Assembly: GCA_947359465.1 (NCBI GenBank)
Contig: OX375883.1
Location: forward strand, 14,076,088 to 14,140,087
Length of the DNA: 64,000 nucleotides
Direction of reading: 5' to 3'
Origin: Metellina segmentata
Lineage: Eukaryota > Arthropoda > Arachnida > Araneae > Tetragnathidae
A program made the translations under genes and the position numbers. The notes beneath the pieces were generated by a model that saw nothing but the letters and a program-made list of their open reading frames with translations, searched no databases and was not told the DNA's origin. Shown one piece after another: positions 40,740 through 49,629 of this stretch (position 1 is the stretch's first letter; every line of letters starts with the position of its first letter).

Positions 40740-42850
40740 CCGAAATAAATTTCATCATGTACCCGATTGGAATGTTTGGTAATTCCTAGGGTTCAATACA
40801 ATGGTATCCCAGATACTCGAAACGTTGGGTAGAGTAACAATCACACAAAACGTGTACAGGACCCTCCTCTGCCATCTACGTAATGGGTCATCTATAACAA
40901 CCATAAGGTTGAGGCGTCTATTTAGGATACAATGGCCAATAGCTACCCTGATTTCTTTTCTGCTCAATTTCAGAAGTTCCCTCGACCAGAGAGATTGTTG
41001 ATTGAGCTCTTTAGCTTGTCTTTGATCTGTAGTGATAATCTATTTTTATCTAAATCTACCTTTTGCATCCAACCACATAACAGATCATTATGCTGAAGCC
41101 AGGCCAAAACAGGCTCTGGTCTAAAAAAATGGCATTTCATATCCACGTTTTGCTAGTTGGTCTGCTATTTCATTACCCTCAATGACCAGGGACCCACATA
41201 AGGGACACTTCGTTTCTCTCAGCCAAACCCACAAGTGCATTGTGACATTCCCACACTGCTATTGAAGAAAAGCAGTGTCTCTGCAAAACCTTTAGGCCTT
41301 CTTGCTGTCAGAGAAGATCTTTAAGACCATCTTAACAAACCCAGGCAGTTGTAAGTACAAGTAGAGATCGCTAGAACCTCAGCCTCATATACAGTGGAGA
41401 TCTTACCTTGAAAGATAGCTTTATTTTTCGATTAGGACAAAAAGCACCTGAACCAGTGCCATGATATGTTTTTGAACCATCTGTGTACCAAATTTCATCA
41501 CCTCCCCTGATCAGACTGAAGACAAATGTCTAGTTGTAAAGATAATGTTGTATTTGGCTTGAAAGCAAAACTGCTTTAACATCCAATCACGTCTCATTAG
41601 TAGATAAAGATGTTCTTTTACCTGCTTAGCAACATTTTTAAACATAGACATTTCATAGGGCGATTTCCATAGACCCATGAGTTTGAGGCGTTGTGAACAC
41701 GAAAATACCTCAAATCCCACTTGTTTATGTAGTAGTAGGAGTCCTAGAAGCATTTCTGGACTCTGTGATGGAATGGTACGCATTACACTTGAAATTGCAA
41801 CGGTTGCCATTCTCTGTAGACTAGTGAGTTCTTCTTCACTGTCTCATTACGGGTTCTACTCCACCAGGCAATGGCCCCATAAGATACCATTGGAGTAATC
41901 ACTCAGTACATATCCAGTGCAACATTTTTGGCGTTAGACCCCCAGTTAATTCCTACGGCACGTCTACAAGCCCAGAACACTTTTGGCCCTGCTCGTGCAC
42001 TATTGGAGCATGTAAGCTCCATGTCAAGGTAACTCCTAGATACTTCCTCGTCTGAATATACAAGTGGTGTTCCAAAGAATTTTTAGCTAATGCATATCTC
42101 GCAGCCTTTTCGGGGTAAACAGGACTAAGCTAGTTTTGCTGGAGTTAACCGACAGGTTCACCTCTCTGCACCAGTTTTCAATCTTTTTAGGGCAGTCTGC
42201 TCATGATATCAGTTATAGTATTCTGGAACTTACCTCTTGTGACCATTGTTGTCATCAGCATAACCTAGACAGTACTGGCCCAGAAAGTGAGTGCTGTTTA
42301 GGAGCTCGTCAACAACTAGGCTCCATAATAATTGTGACAACACACCTGCCTGTGGACAGCTTTTACAGTGAGTGTGTCTCCCAGCTCTACAGTGAGTGTG
42401 TTTCCCAGCTCGAGCCATACTTGTCTCAAGCATATATTTTATCCAGGTGCAAACCAATGGGTTAACTTTTCGTTTGATAAGAGATTACATCCGTTGGAAC
42501 TCTATCAAAGGCCCCCGCAATATCTAGAAAGGCTGCCAAAGCAATTTCCTTTCCATTAACCGCTCTATCAAGGACCGTAACAAGATCGCATAGGGAAGTC
42601 TCTGTAGATTTCCCAGGCTGATAGGCGTGTTGAAATCTTGATAGGGATTCAATTTTTAGAACCTCGTCTCTCTCTAATGTATCTTTCAATCAATTTCTCC
42701 AAATTCTTAAGAAGAAATGACGTTAGGCTAATAAGTCTGAAGGCTTTAGCTTCATTGTTTCCTTTCTCGCACCACCCACTCGTAGCTCTACGTAACGATA
42801 TGCACCTGTCTTACGTTTTTACAGATCTGTGTGGCTCAAGTATAATGCAA
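40740..42850 (-). pseudogene. LINE relic: RT to C-terminus
   Basis: Minus-strand relics in ORF2 order: FQHAYQPGKSTETSLCDLVT with AFLDIAGAFDRVP (RT, 42.5-42.6 kb); CPQAGVLSQLLWSLVVDELL and GYADDNN (RT active site, about 42.25-42.33 kb); EIWYTDGSK and VYEAEVLAI (RNase H, about 41.4-41.5 kb); AIGHCILNRRL (C-terminal region, about 40.9 kb). Stops and frameshifts are frequent. A 24-bp duplication at 42365-42412 disrupts the RT between two conserved motifs. It is a different lineage from the LINE at 13-16 kb. Confidence 0.75.
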
Positions 42851-42879
42851 CACCCTTAATTAATGAGCGCACTCACTGA

Positions 42880-43190
42880 GCATCTTCCCATGGGCGCCCA
42901 TGACTTAATGGGTTTGTACAGGATATTGCTTTTTCAGGTCTCTGGTAAAAATTCAATAGCACCCTCTTAGGTGCACCCATGAATCAAAAACAGATACATG
43001 TCTTTTCTATGTATTCTCGTAGATACGTCCATGAATTAAAAAGGATATATTGCTTTTTTCGGACCTGAGGAGCGTAATGAATTATGTGGCCCATGAATTG
43101 AAAAAATATATATATACATATTTGCTTTCATACGGGTAGGTGGGCTTAAGCCGGTACGCAGGTGCGCTCCTGTGAATTTAAAGGTGATTT
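42880..43190. repeat. Degenerate repeat of cccatgaatt...aaa units
   Basis: Words cccatgacttaa (42896), cccatgaatcaaaa (42978), tccatgaattaaaa (43030), cccatgaattgaaa (43091) and cctgtgaatttaaa (43169) recur at irregular spacing of about 50-80 bases. Each is usually followed by an atattgctttt-like stretch. Weak but regular in content. Confidence 0.45.
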
Positions 43191-43925
43191 TTTTTTCAAG
43201 ACTAGGGTGGCATATGCTCCCTTATCTCCCTTGGTGAATGTTTCCATTGATAAAGGCATTTGCTTTATATCCTCTGAGGGAAATTTAAAATACCAAACCT
43301 TCCCCTCGTGTGTGCACTTATGCACAGGGTCTTCAGAAAGGTGGTTCTGTATCTTTCACTTCATTAACCAATATTTAATTTCGATTGGACTATCAGGTCA
43401 AAGGATATAGGTTTTTTATGGAAATTGTTTACATTTTATTTTTACTACGAAAGAGAGAGAGGGTATAAAAATTACGTACACAGTTTTTGTAATTCAAAGT
43501 TGAATTGTGAGACTTTAAATTAAAAAAGCATTCTCAGTGGCACAAAATAAATTAACAGAAAGCATAAAATAACCCCAATATGAATCGATCGGATAGTTAA
43601 ATCAAACGATACGGATAATGTACGTATAATGTGTACAAATTACATGTATTTGAAAAAAAAAATTCTATGAATCCCCATACTGTTCCAACTTAAAGCTTTC
43701 ATAAAGCAGAGACAAATAGCGTACAATAAAGAAATACTTTTTTGGGAAAAAAATTTGTAGCGATTTTTTGGAATTGAGGTTAGGATTTAAATTGAATGTC
43801 TGAAGCTAAAAAAAAGGCACTCTCGATTCAGGTGCTTTGCATAAGAAAAGCAAAACTCACACTTCTCTACAAAAACAGGTTTAAAATTATATTTCTTTAC
43901 CCCTTCCCATTATGTAAAATTGGTA
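43191..43925. other. No gene recognised
   Basis: Short frames only; a brief GA-rich run lies near 43449-43461. Confidence 0.4.
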
Positions 43926-43929
43926 ATTT

Positions 43930-44243
43930 TTAATCAACGTCGTACTAGAGCAACACAACGGGCTATTGACGACGGTCTGTTATCGATCCCTTAAGGATAA
44001 GATCCCAGGACAACACCTCGTAATTTTGAATCACGGTCAGGAAACGAAGCAACGCCTGAGCTGGCACCCCACTCTCCAAACCACCAACTAACGTGAGGAC
44101 TTTCGACCACGACAGATTTAAGGTGCACCAGCCGCCTCTACACCATACGCTTACAAACATACATGCCCGGACCCAGATTTGAACCAGGTACCTTCTGGAT
44201 CTAGAGGCTAACAACATAACCACTTTACCGGTTGGTCGGCCCC
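43930..44243 (-). mobile_element. SINE family 1, near-complete copy
   Basis: Read on the minus strand it starts gggccgaccaaccggtaaag (A-box region), has a B box at 44173-44185 (ggttcaaatctgg) and a body with aggtgcacc-like, ctttcccttaagggatcg-like and agcccgttgtgttgctctag segments. It ends cgttgattaaaaattacca. About 314 bp. It serves as the reference for the fragments at 0.1, 49.1, 54.1 and 56.3 kb. Confidence 0.85.
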
Positions 44244-44324
44244 ATTATGTAAGCACTTGCAAGGTCCCTGCAAACTAGTGTTTTTACAACTTATAATTTT
44301 TTTTCACACACTTAGGGCTGTTGT

Positions 44325-44575
44325 ACGCCAGCTGTTAGCAACCTGAAGGTTGCGAGTTCGAAACTAGGTCCAACCAAAGACCGTCGTATATACAGGGGGA
44401 AGTGTGCACGTTAAATGTGTCGTGGAAACAAACTTCCTCACGATGGCTTGGTGTGGAAGCTTGGAGAGTGGGGTGCCAGCTCAGGTGTCATCTGATCGTG
44501 GTTCCAATAACGTGGTCCACATTACTTTCCCTTCGGGATTGATTCCGCGCAACGTTAATTAACTACCTACCTAAC
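44325..44575 (+). mobile_element. SINE with a different tRNA-like head
   Basis: The head is ttagcaacctgaaggttgcg then agttcgaaact (B box). The body contains ccaaagaccgtcgtatatac, ggagagtggggtgccagctc and tttcccttcgggattgattc. The 3' end is aacgttaattaac. It shares its body with family 1 but differs in the head. Confidence 0.75.
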
Positions 44576-44714
44576 ACACACATGTTAGCAATTTGCTTAG
44601 ATATTTGAAGAAATGCAAAACAAGAAGGTTCAAAATATTAACTTTGAGTAACTTTACTTAAATATTAACCAAAAGTTTAACTTCTGAACTGATGATTTTT
44701 TTTATAACATGATC

Positions 44715-44860
44715 TTTAGAGATGGTAGGTATTTTAATTGCCGCACAGCAGCAATACAACGGGTTATTGGTTAGATCGAGTTTCTAACTCGCAAAGTTCG
44801 AGTTGTTAATTTGCTACTCTTCCAAATGGGCTACGACGGCCCTGATACTTTTTTGGTCAT
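44715..44860 (-). mobile_element. Short tRNA-like SINE, internally deleted
   Basis: The minus strand reads cagggccgtcgtagcccatt, then aacaactcgaactttgcgag (B-box-like), and near the 3' end aacccgttgtattgctgctg. The head and the 3' tip are joined with most of the body missing. Confidence 0.6.
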
Positions 44861-46062
44861 TATAATAAAAAACAACACAAAATGTTGAAAAAATAGTTAA
44901 GAACTGAACTAAAAGCTAAAAATGAATAATTAAAACGAATTATTTCTCAATATGTTTTTCAAATTTTCTAACTTTATTTCTTAAATATTTAAAATGTAAT
45001 TTCGTTAGAAACTTGGGTTAATCTTTTCGAAACATTAAACTAACATTGATTATTTTTTCTTTGGAAATTATAAGACAAGCTCTTTTTACCATTGTACAGA
45101 TAATAAACGTAAAGAAATAGATGAGTATAAAAATATTCTTCCATATCACATTTTATTGTGTTGGATATAAAACTTCGGTTTGTTTTGGGGTATGTAAATA
45201 ATAAAAATTGATGTTTGCTTAAATGTTTTTTACAACTTAAATTTGAAATGTTAAAAATAATTTAGACAATTACCTATCCATACAAACGTTTATGTGTAAC
45301 CAAATATTTACACAAAAAAAAAGCAAATGAATATTTTGATGAAATGGATTAAAATATTATAGCCTATATATGTCATTTTAATGTGCCAGCAAAGTAAAGG
45401 CACTTGCAAAACAATTCAAACCTGTAAGTATCAAATACTTTTTTTAAATCTATTTTTCGAAATGATTCAATAATATGGTAGTTGCATCATCAAATTGCAC
45501 TTTTACTGAACTCGATGTTTAGATAAATCCATGTTTAGATGAATGTAGTGGAAAATCTGAAATAGTTGGTAGAAATTGAATCTCGATTTTTATAATAGGG
45601 TCTTTCAGATGAAGAAAACCCTTTTTCCAGTAACTTATATCATCGGATTAAAACTAATAATACTCATTGCTCTCAAATGGTAGATAGAAATTGCAAAGAA
45701 GTGCGAAATTTCAAGACGTACATTTTTTTATCTAAATTGCAAATTTATCTTTTAAGTAAAGCTGCAATAAAAAGGAATTTTTTTAAACTGTTCACATGTG
45801 AATTAGAACCTGGTTTTAAAATAAAAGAAATTATGTGATCATAACCTGTTTTTGTCAGCAAAATGTAGTCAACTTGGCAAATATTTCACAATTTGATGCA
45901 TTTTAATTATTTAATGTACATTTGTAGTATGCTATTAAAAAGGAATTTTTAAAATAAATCAATTTGATTTGTTTAATTAAAAAATTATACGTATTCCTTT
46001 TGGTGCTTGAGTTATATGATTTTGAGAGCACGATTTTGAAAAATTATTAAACTGTAAACTTA
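44861..46062. other. AT-rich stretch, no gene recognised
   Basis: No supported frame, repeat or RNA feature. Confidence 0.45.
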
Positions 46063-46752
46063 TTAAGGGGGTCTAGGACTCAAATAATGAAAAAATGTCC
46101 AATATTTTTTTATTATCTAAAAAAATAATATAGATATTTATGAATAAGATGACACTTAAATTTTGTTTCTACTATAAGTAGAACCGGAAATATTCAACTT
46201 CTTATAAACATAACAGCTGCAAATCCAACGAGCCTTCATAATTTTAAACGCTCTTTTTCTCCTTTTGTGTTAAATGGGGTTTCAATTGTAAAAATGATTC
46301 AATTGTCATAAACGAACTAAATTTTCAACATTTACTTTTCAAATACATTTCTTTAATTTCTCTTCAGCAATTGTGTATATATGTATTAGTTTTTTTTCTA
46401 TAATTTTTCGAACTTTGTATACTATGTGTTTTATGTAGTTTTTTAACAAAATATTTAAAAAAAAATTTCCAATTGTTTTAATCAAAAATTACGGACACAA
46501 TTTATAATATGAATTCTTTGAAGTTAATTAATGCTAAAATGAAGTGATTTGTTACAAAATATTTTTATACATATCAATTTTGCCCAACTTCAAAAATTTG
46601 ACATTTTTTAATTTAATAAGAAAAATTTTAAAGTTTTAAAAATATAAAATAGTATTATTGCACAAAAAAATGTATACCTACTGAAAAAAAATTCAAAACA
46701 TAAACTCTTTAGAATTGAAGATTTTTGAATTTTGAGTAGGACCCCCTTTGTG
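46063..46752. mobile_element. TIR element, non-coding, about 690 bp
   Basis: The left end aagggggtctaggactcaaa and the right end (reverse complement aaagggggtcctactcaaaa) form imperfect inverted repeats. The interior is very AT-rich and non-coding, as in a MITE. The target duplication was not resolved. Confidence 0.6.
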
Positions 46753-47255
46753 AGCAGTTAACTGGATGGCACTTGAATTATGTTGAAATTGCCAGGGAAA
46801 AGATTTCTTAATTATGTGTGCAAAAAGTGACTCAAAATAAATAAAAATGCAAACTTGTATTTCTTCTCAAAGAATTCATGTCATCAAATCTATAGTTTCT
46901 AAAATTCAGACACAAACAAAACATTAAAATATTTACAAGACATTTTGTGCAAACTACCATAAATTTCAATGTGATTTTTTTCTTTCCAAAGAGCTTATTA
47001 CTTACGAATCAAGCTTTAATGATTATTATTAGTTCTAATTTACAGTTAAAACAATTTCTATTAAAAAAAAACCTTGTTTTTCTGGGACGATATATTTTTC
47101 CTTCTCAAAACTTTACAAGCTTTCCTGATATTGACCCCCCCCCAAGAACGTATTTAAAAACTTTAATTTCCATTCACTTGTTGATTTTAGCAAATTTCCG
47201 TTTTTTATTATCCATCCCTACTTCCATGCATCCAGCCACGATCCAGCACCCTTCG
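46753..47255. other. No gene recognised
   Basis: AT-rich. The frame running from 46947 into the GC-richer end of the 10.9-kb block has no motif and is probably chance. Confidence 0.4.
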
Positions 47256-47540
47256 CGACATGAAACAACATTTCTTCCCGCGAGCGCGGTCATCAACCTA
47301 GGCTCGATTCCCATTCGGATTCGGGGAATCTTAAAAAGGCGGGAAACGGGAGTGAAAACGCGCCTTCCTTACACAAAAATGGATTGCCTTTTTTGGCAGT
47401 TTATGACAAAGGCAAAATGGATCGAAATACTACATAGTCGCCAAAAACGCTGTTTTTACAACGTCACAGCTTCAGGCATGCGCAGTATTAAGAGCCAGAC
47501 AGTGCAGAGTGTGGAGTTCTTACTCCGTTGAGACGTTCGT

Positions 47541-47746
47541 GGGATCAGTCCCTTAAGGGAAATATCCGAGAACAACTCCTCGTAATTTTGAACCACGATC
47601 AGATGACGAAGCAACGAGCTGGTACCCCACTCTCCAAACTTACACAAAAACCCTATTGAGATTCGCAAGAACTACACGTTCTCCTTTCTCCTAATAACAA
47701 CAAGAAAGTTTTATATATTCCAAGAATTCTTTTTAATAAAACCATT
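47541..47746. repeat. Duplicated segment, copy A right part
   Basis: Matches 49136-49341 over 206 bases with no difference that I could see. It contains the SINE middle part and the first 90 bases or so of the Pao LTR (from tattgagattcg at about 47654). It ends abruptly at accatt, where the next TIR element starts. Confidence 0.92.
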
Positions 47747-48985
47747 CAGGCGCCTCAATCCTATGATAGGACTTTACGCAAGTCCAACTTGATTGGCTAA
47801 TCGGATCACATGACCTAGATACGTATGTCATCACGGTTTATAGTTGTTGGCGATTTATCTCTTCTTTTCTGCTTTCTTCTTTTCTTTTCAGACCCATGGC
47901 TATGGGTGGGTAGAGGTGGGAGCCGAAAATTGTATCCTTTTATAAAAAAGTTAATAATTATATAAGTTAGTGTTTTATGTATGCTTTTTGTTACATCAGA
48001 ATGGTCCTAAACCAGCGGTGGATACGACACAATCATCCTAAAGCAAAGGGGACGGCAGAGGGGCGGAAAAATATCAGTTGGTAGTGAGTTCAGGAGTGGT
48101 TCTTAGATTATTTATGTAAAATCAACGGAAGCTTGGAAAAATATAAAAAGGGTATTAAAAATTGGGAAAAGTAAATTAGAATGAAAAGGAATTAAATTTG
48201 AATTTTTTTTTAATAATTTGGAGGATCTAAAAAGTTTTCGAAAAATATCAGTTGGTAGTGAGTTCAGGAGTGGTTCTTAGATTATTTATGTAAAATCAAC
48301 GGAAGCTTGGAAAAATATAAAAAGGGTATTAAAAATTGGGAAAAGTAAATTAGAATGAAAAGGAATTAAATTTGAATTTTTTAAAAATAATTTGGAGGAT
48401 CTAAAAAGTTTTCGAAAAATATCAGTTGGTAGTGAGTTTAGGAATGGTTCTTAGATTATTTATGTAAAATCAACGGAAGCTTGGAAAAATATAAAAAGGG
48501 TATTAAAAATTGGGAAAAGTAAATTAGAATGAAAAGGAATTAAATTTGAATTTTTTTAAAATAATTTGGAGGATCTAAAAAGTTTCCCACCAGCTGGGTT
48601 CAAACTGGAGTAGTCATCCTCCGCTGCCGACGCTAATCTGAATGTGGGTGACTTTAGCCGTTAGGCCATCGTTGCTTCACGAAAAGAAGCTCTTTAAAGT
48701 ATAAGTACCCTTTAATATAAGTTTGCAAGAAATACTACTAACAACAACCATACAACATATATATGAAAATGAGGAGCAAATCAGAGTCAACTTGTCGGAC
48801 ACTTACGCTGTACGCTGAGGCGATAGTGTAAGTATTGTATTTCTACGAAACAACGCGCATATTCAAAATCAAATGGTTACTGCAACAATCAGATTGGCGA
48901 GATATCCAAGTGAAGCCAAGCCCGTGAAACTAGCCAATCAAGTTGGACTTGCGTAAGGTACTATCATGAGATTGAGACGCTTCTC
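47747..48985. mobile_element. TIR element of 1.24 kb at the duplication junction
   Basis: The left arm (gcgcctcaatcctatgatag... on the plus strand) and the right arm (reverse complement gcgtctcaatctcatgatag...) match over about 50 bases at roughly 90%, both ending inward with cgcaagtccaacttgattgg. The outer gcgcctcaat motif also occurs in the 10.9-kb element's ends. There is no coding capacity. It contains the three 174-bp tandem repeats. The flanks (aaaaccatt / gtttaaaaa) do not form a target duplication. Confidence 0.75.
48067..48590. repeat. 174-bp tandem repeat, three near-identical copies
   Basis: aaaatatcagttggtagtga begins units at 48067, 48242 and 48416; each ends near gatctaaaaagttt. 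Copies differ mainly in a T/A homopolymer and two substitutions, so the amplification is recent. Confidence 0.95.
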
Positions 48986-49341
48986 GTTTAAAAAGGTCCA
49001 CAACAAACAAAATATCTTCACACAGCTTATGAAACGAGACTTCTGGTACCTCAAATCTCTTGAAGGCAGATTCGGTAATGGTAATTTTAGTTAACGTCTT
49101 ACTAGGGAAATACAACGGGCTATTGACGACGTTCCGGGATCAGTCCCTTAAGGGAAATATCCGAGAACAACTCCTCGTAATTTTGAACCACGATCAGATG
49201 ACGAAGCAACGAGCTGGTACCCCACTCTCCAAACTTACACAAAAACCCTATTGAGATTCGCAAGAACTACACGTTCTCCTTTCTCCTAATAACAACAAGA
49301 AAGTTTTATATATTCCAAGAATTCTTTTTAATAAAACCATT
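48985..49341. repeat. Duplicated segment, copy B (uninterrupted)
   Basis: Continuous counterpart of 36511-36669 plus 47541-47746. It continues on the right into the full Pao element, so it is the copy in the original right-hand context. Copy A keeps the original left-hand context. Confidence 0.9.
49080..49248 (-). mobile_element. SINE family 1, 3' part (host of the Pao insertion)
   Basis: Runs from the 3' end (ttaactaaaattacc on the minus strand) to the Pao target duplication aaccc (49244-49248). The rest of the same SINE lies at 54043-54117 and 54318-54380. Confidence 0.88.
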
Positions 49342-49440
49342 TCATTTTGTTGAAACTACAACAATGTTGCCATCTCGACAACTACAAATAATAAAATGTT
49401 AACTGACTAGATTAATTAGATGCGCGCGTGTATCTTTACA
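49249..49440 (-). repeat. Pao 3' LTR
   Basis: On the minus strand it begins TGTAAAGATACACGCG and ends GCGAATCTCAATA. A truncated third copy of its end lies at about 47654-47746. Confidence 0.95.
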
Positions 49441-49454
49441 TTCTCCCACCTTTT
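49441..49454 (-). promoter_or_regulatory. Pao polypurine tract
   Basis: The minus strand reads aaaaggtgggagaa directly before the 3' LTR. Confidence 0.85.
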
Positions 49455-49629
49455 GATTTAAAGTTAACAAAACTAATCAAAACAAATACATTCAGACAGT
49501 CAGATAATGATCAAATTCAAAATCAGTTCAATTTGAATAGTTCAATCCAAAAATCTGGAAGGAACGTTGACAGTTCTTCCACTTCTGGTGATAACAATCC
49601 CTTTGTCCATTGCTGGAACCTTGCTTTCA

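Larger units (their letters stand above)
36670..47540. mobile_element. 10.9-kb TIR-bounded insertion with 9-bp target duplication
   Basis: The left end at 36670 (ACGAGCGCCTCAATGGAG...) and the reverse complement of the right end at 47540 (ACGAACGTCTCAACGGAG...) agree at 26 of 29 bases. Each arm contains the small palindrome ggagtaagaactcc. The word tgcgcatg lies inverted 67 and 56 bases inside the two ends. gggatcagt flanks both sides (36661-36669, 47541-47549). The uninterrupted site is present at 48986-49341. A 9-bp duplication fits MULE-type elements best. No transposase was found inside; the contents are minisatellites, SINEs, a LINE relic and AT-rich DNA. It may be a giant non-autonomous element or a composite. 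Confidence 0.7.

Noticed and set aside
44166..44243. Possible genuine tRNA genes at the SINE heads (also 5.3, 5.8, 17.1, 38.5 and 57.0 kb)
   Set aside because: A and B boxes are present, but acceptor and anticodon stems do not pair properly and each is followed by a shared SINE body.
47256..47531. End of a 194-codon plus frame in GC-richer DNA
   Set aside because: It runs from AT-rich DNA into the terminal region of the 10.9-kb block and through its inverted repeat; no domain is present.
47738..48994. Target duplication for the 1.24-kb TIR element
   Set aside because: aaaaccatt and gtttaaaaa do not match; the element sits at a duplication junction instead.
49249..49254. Pao LTR starting at tgagattcg (49252) with TG...CA ends
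   Set aside because: With that border the flanks (cctat / aaccc) do not match. Shifting by three bases gives aaccc on both sides and rejoins the SINE.
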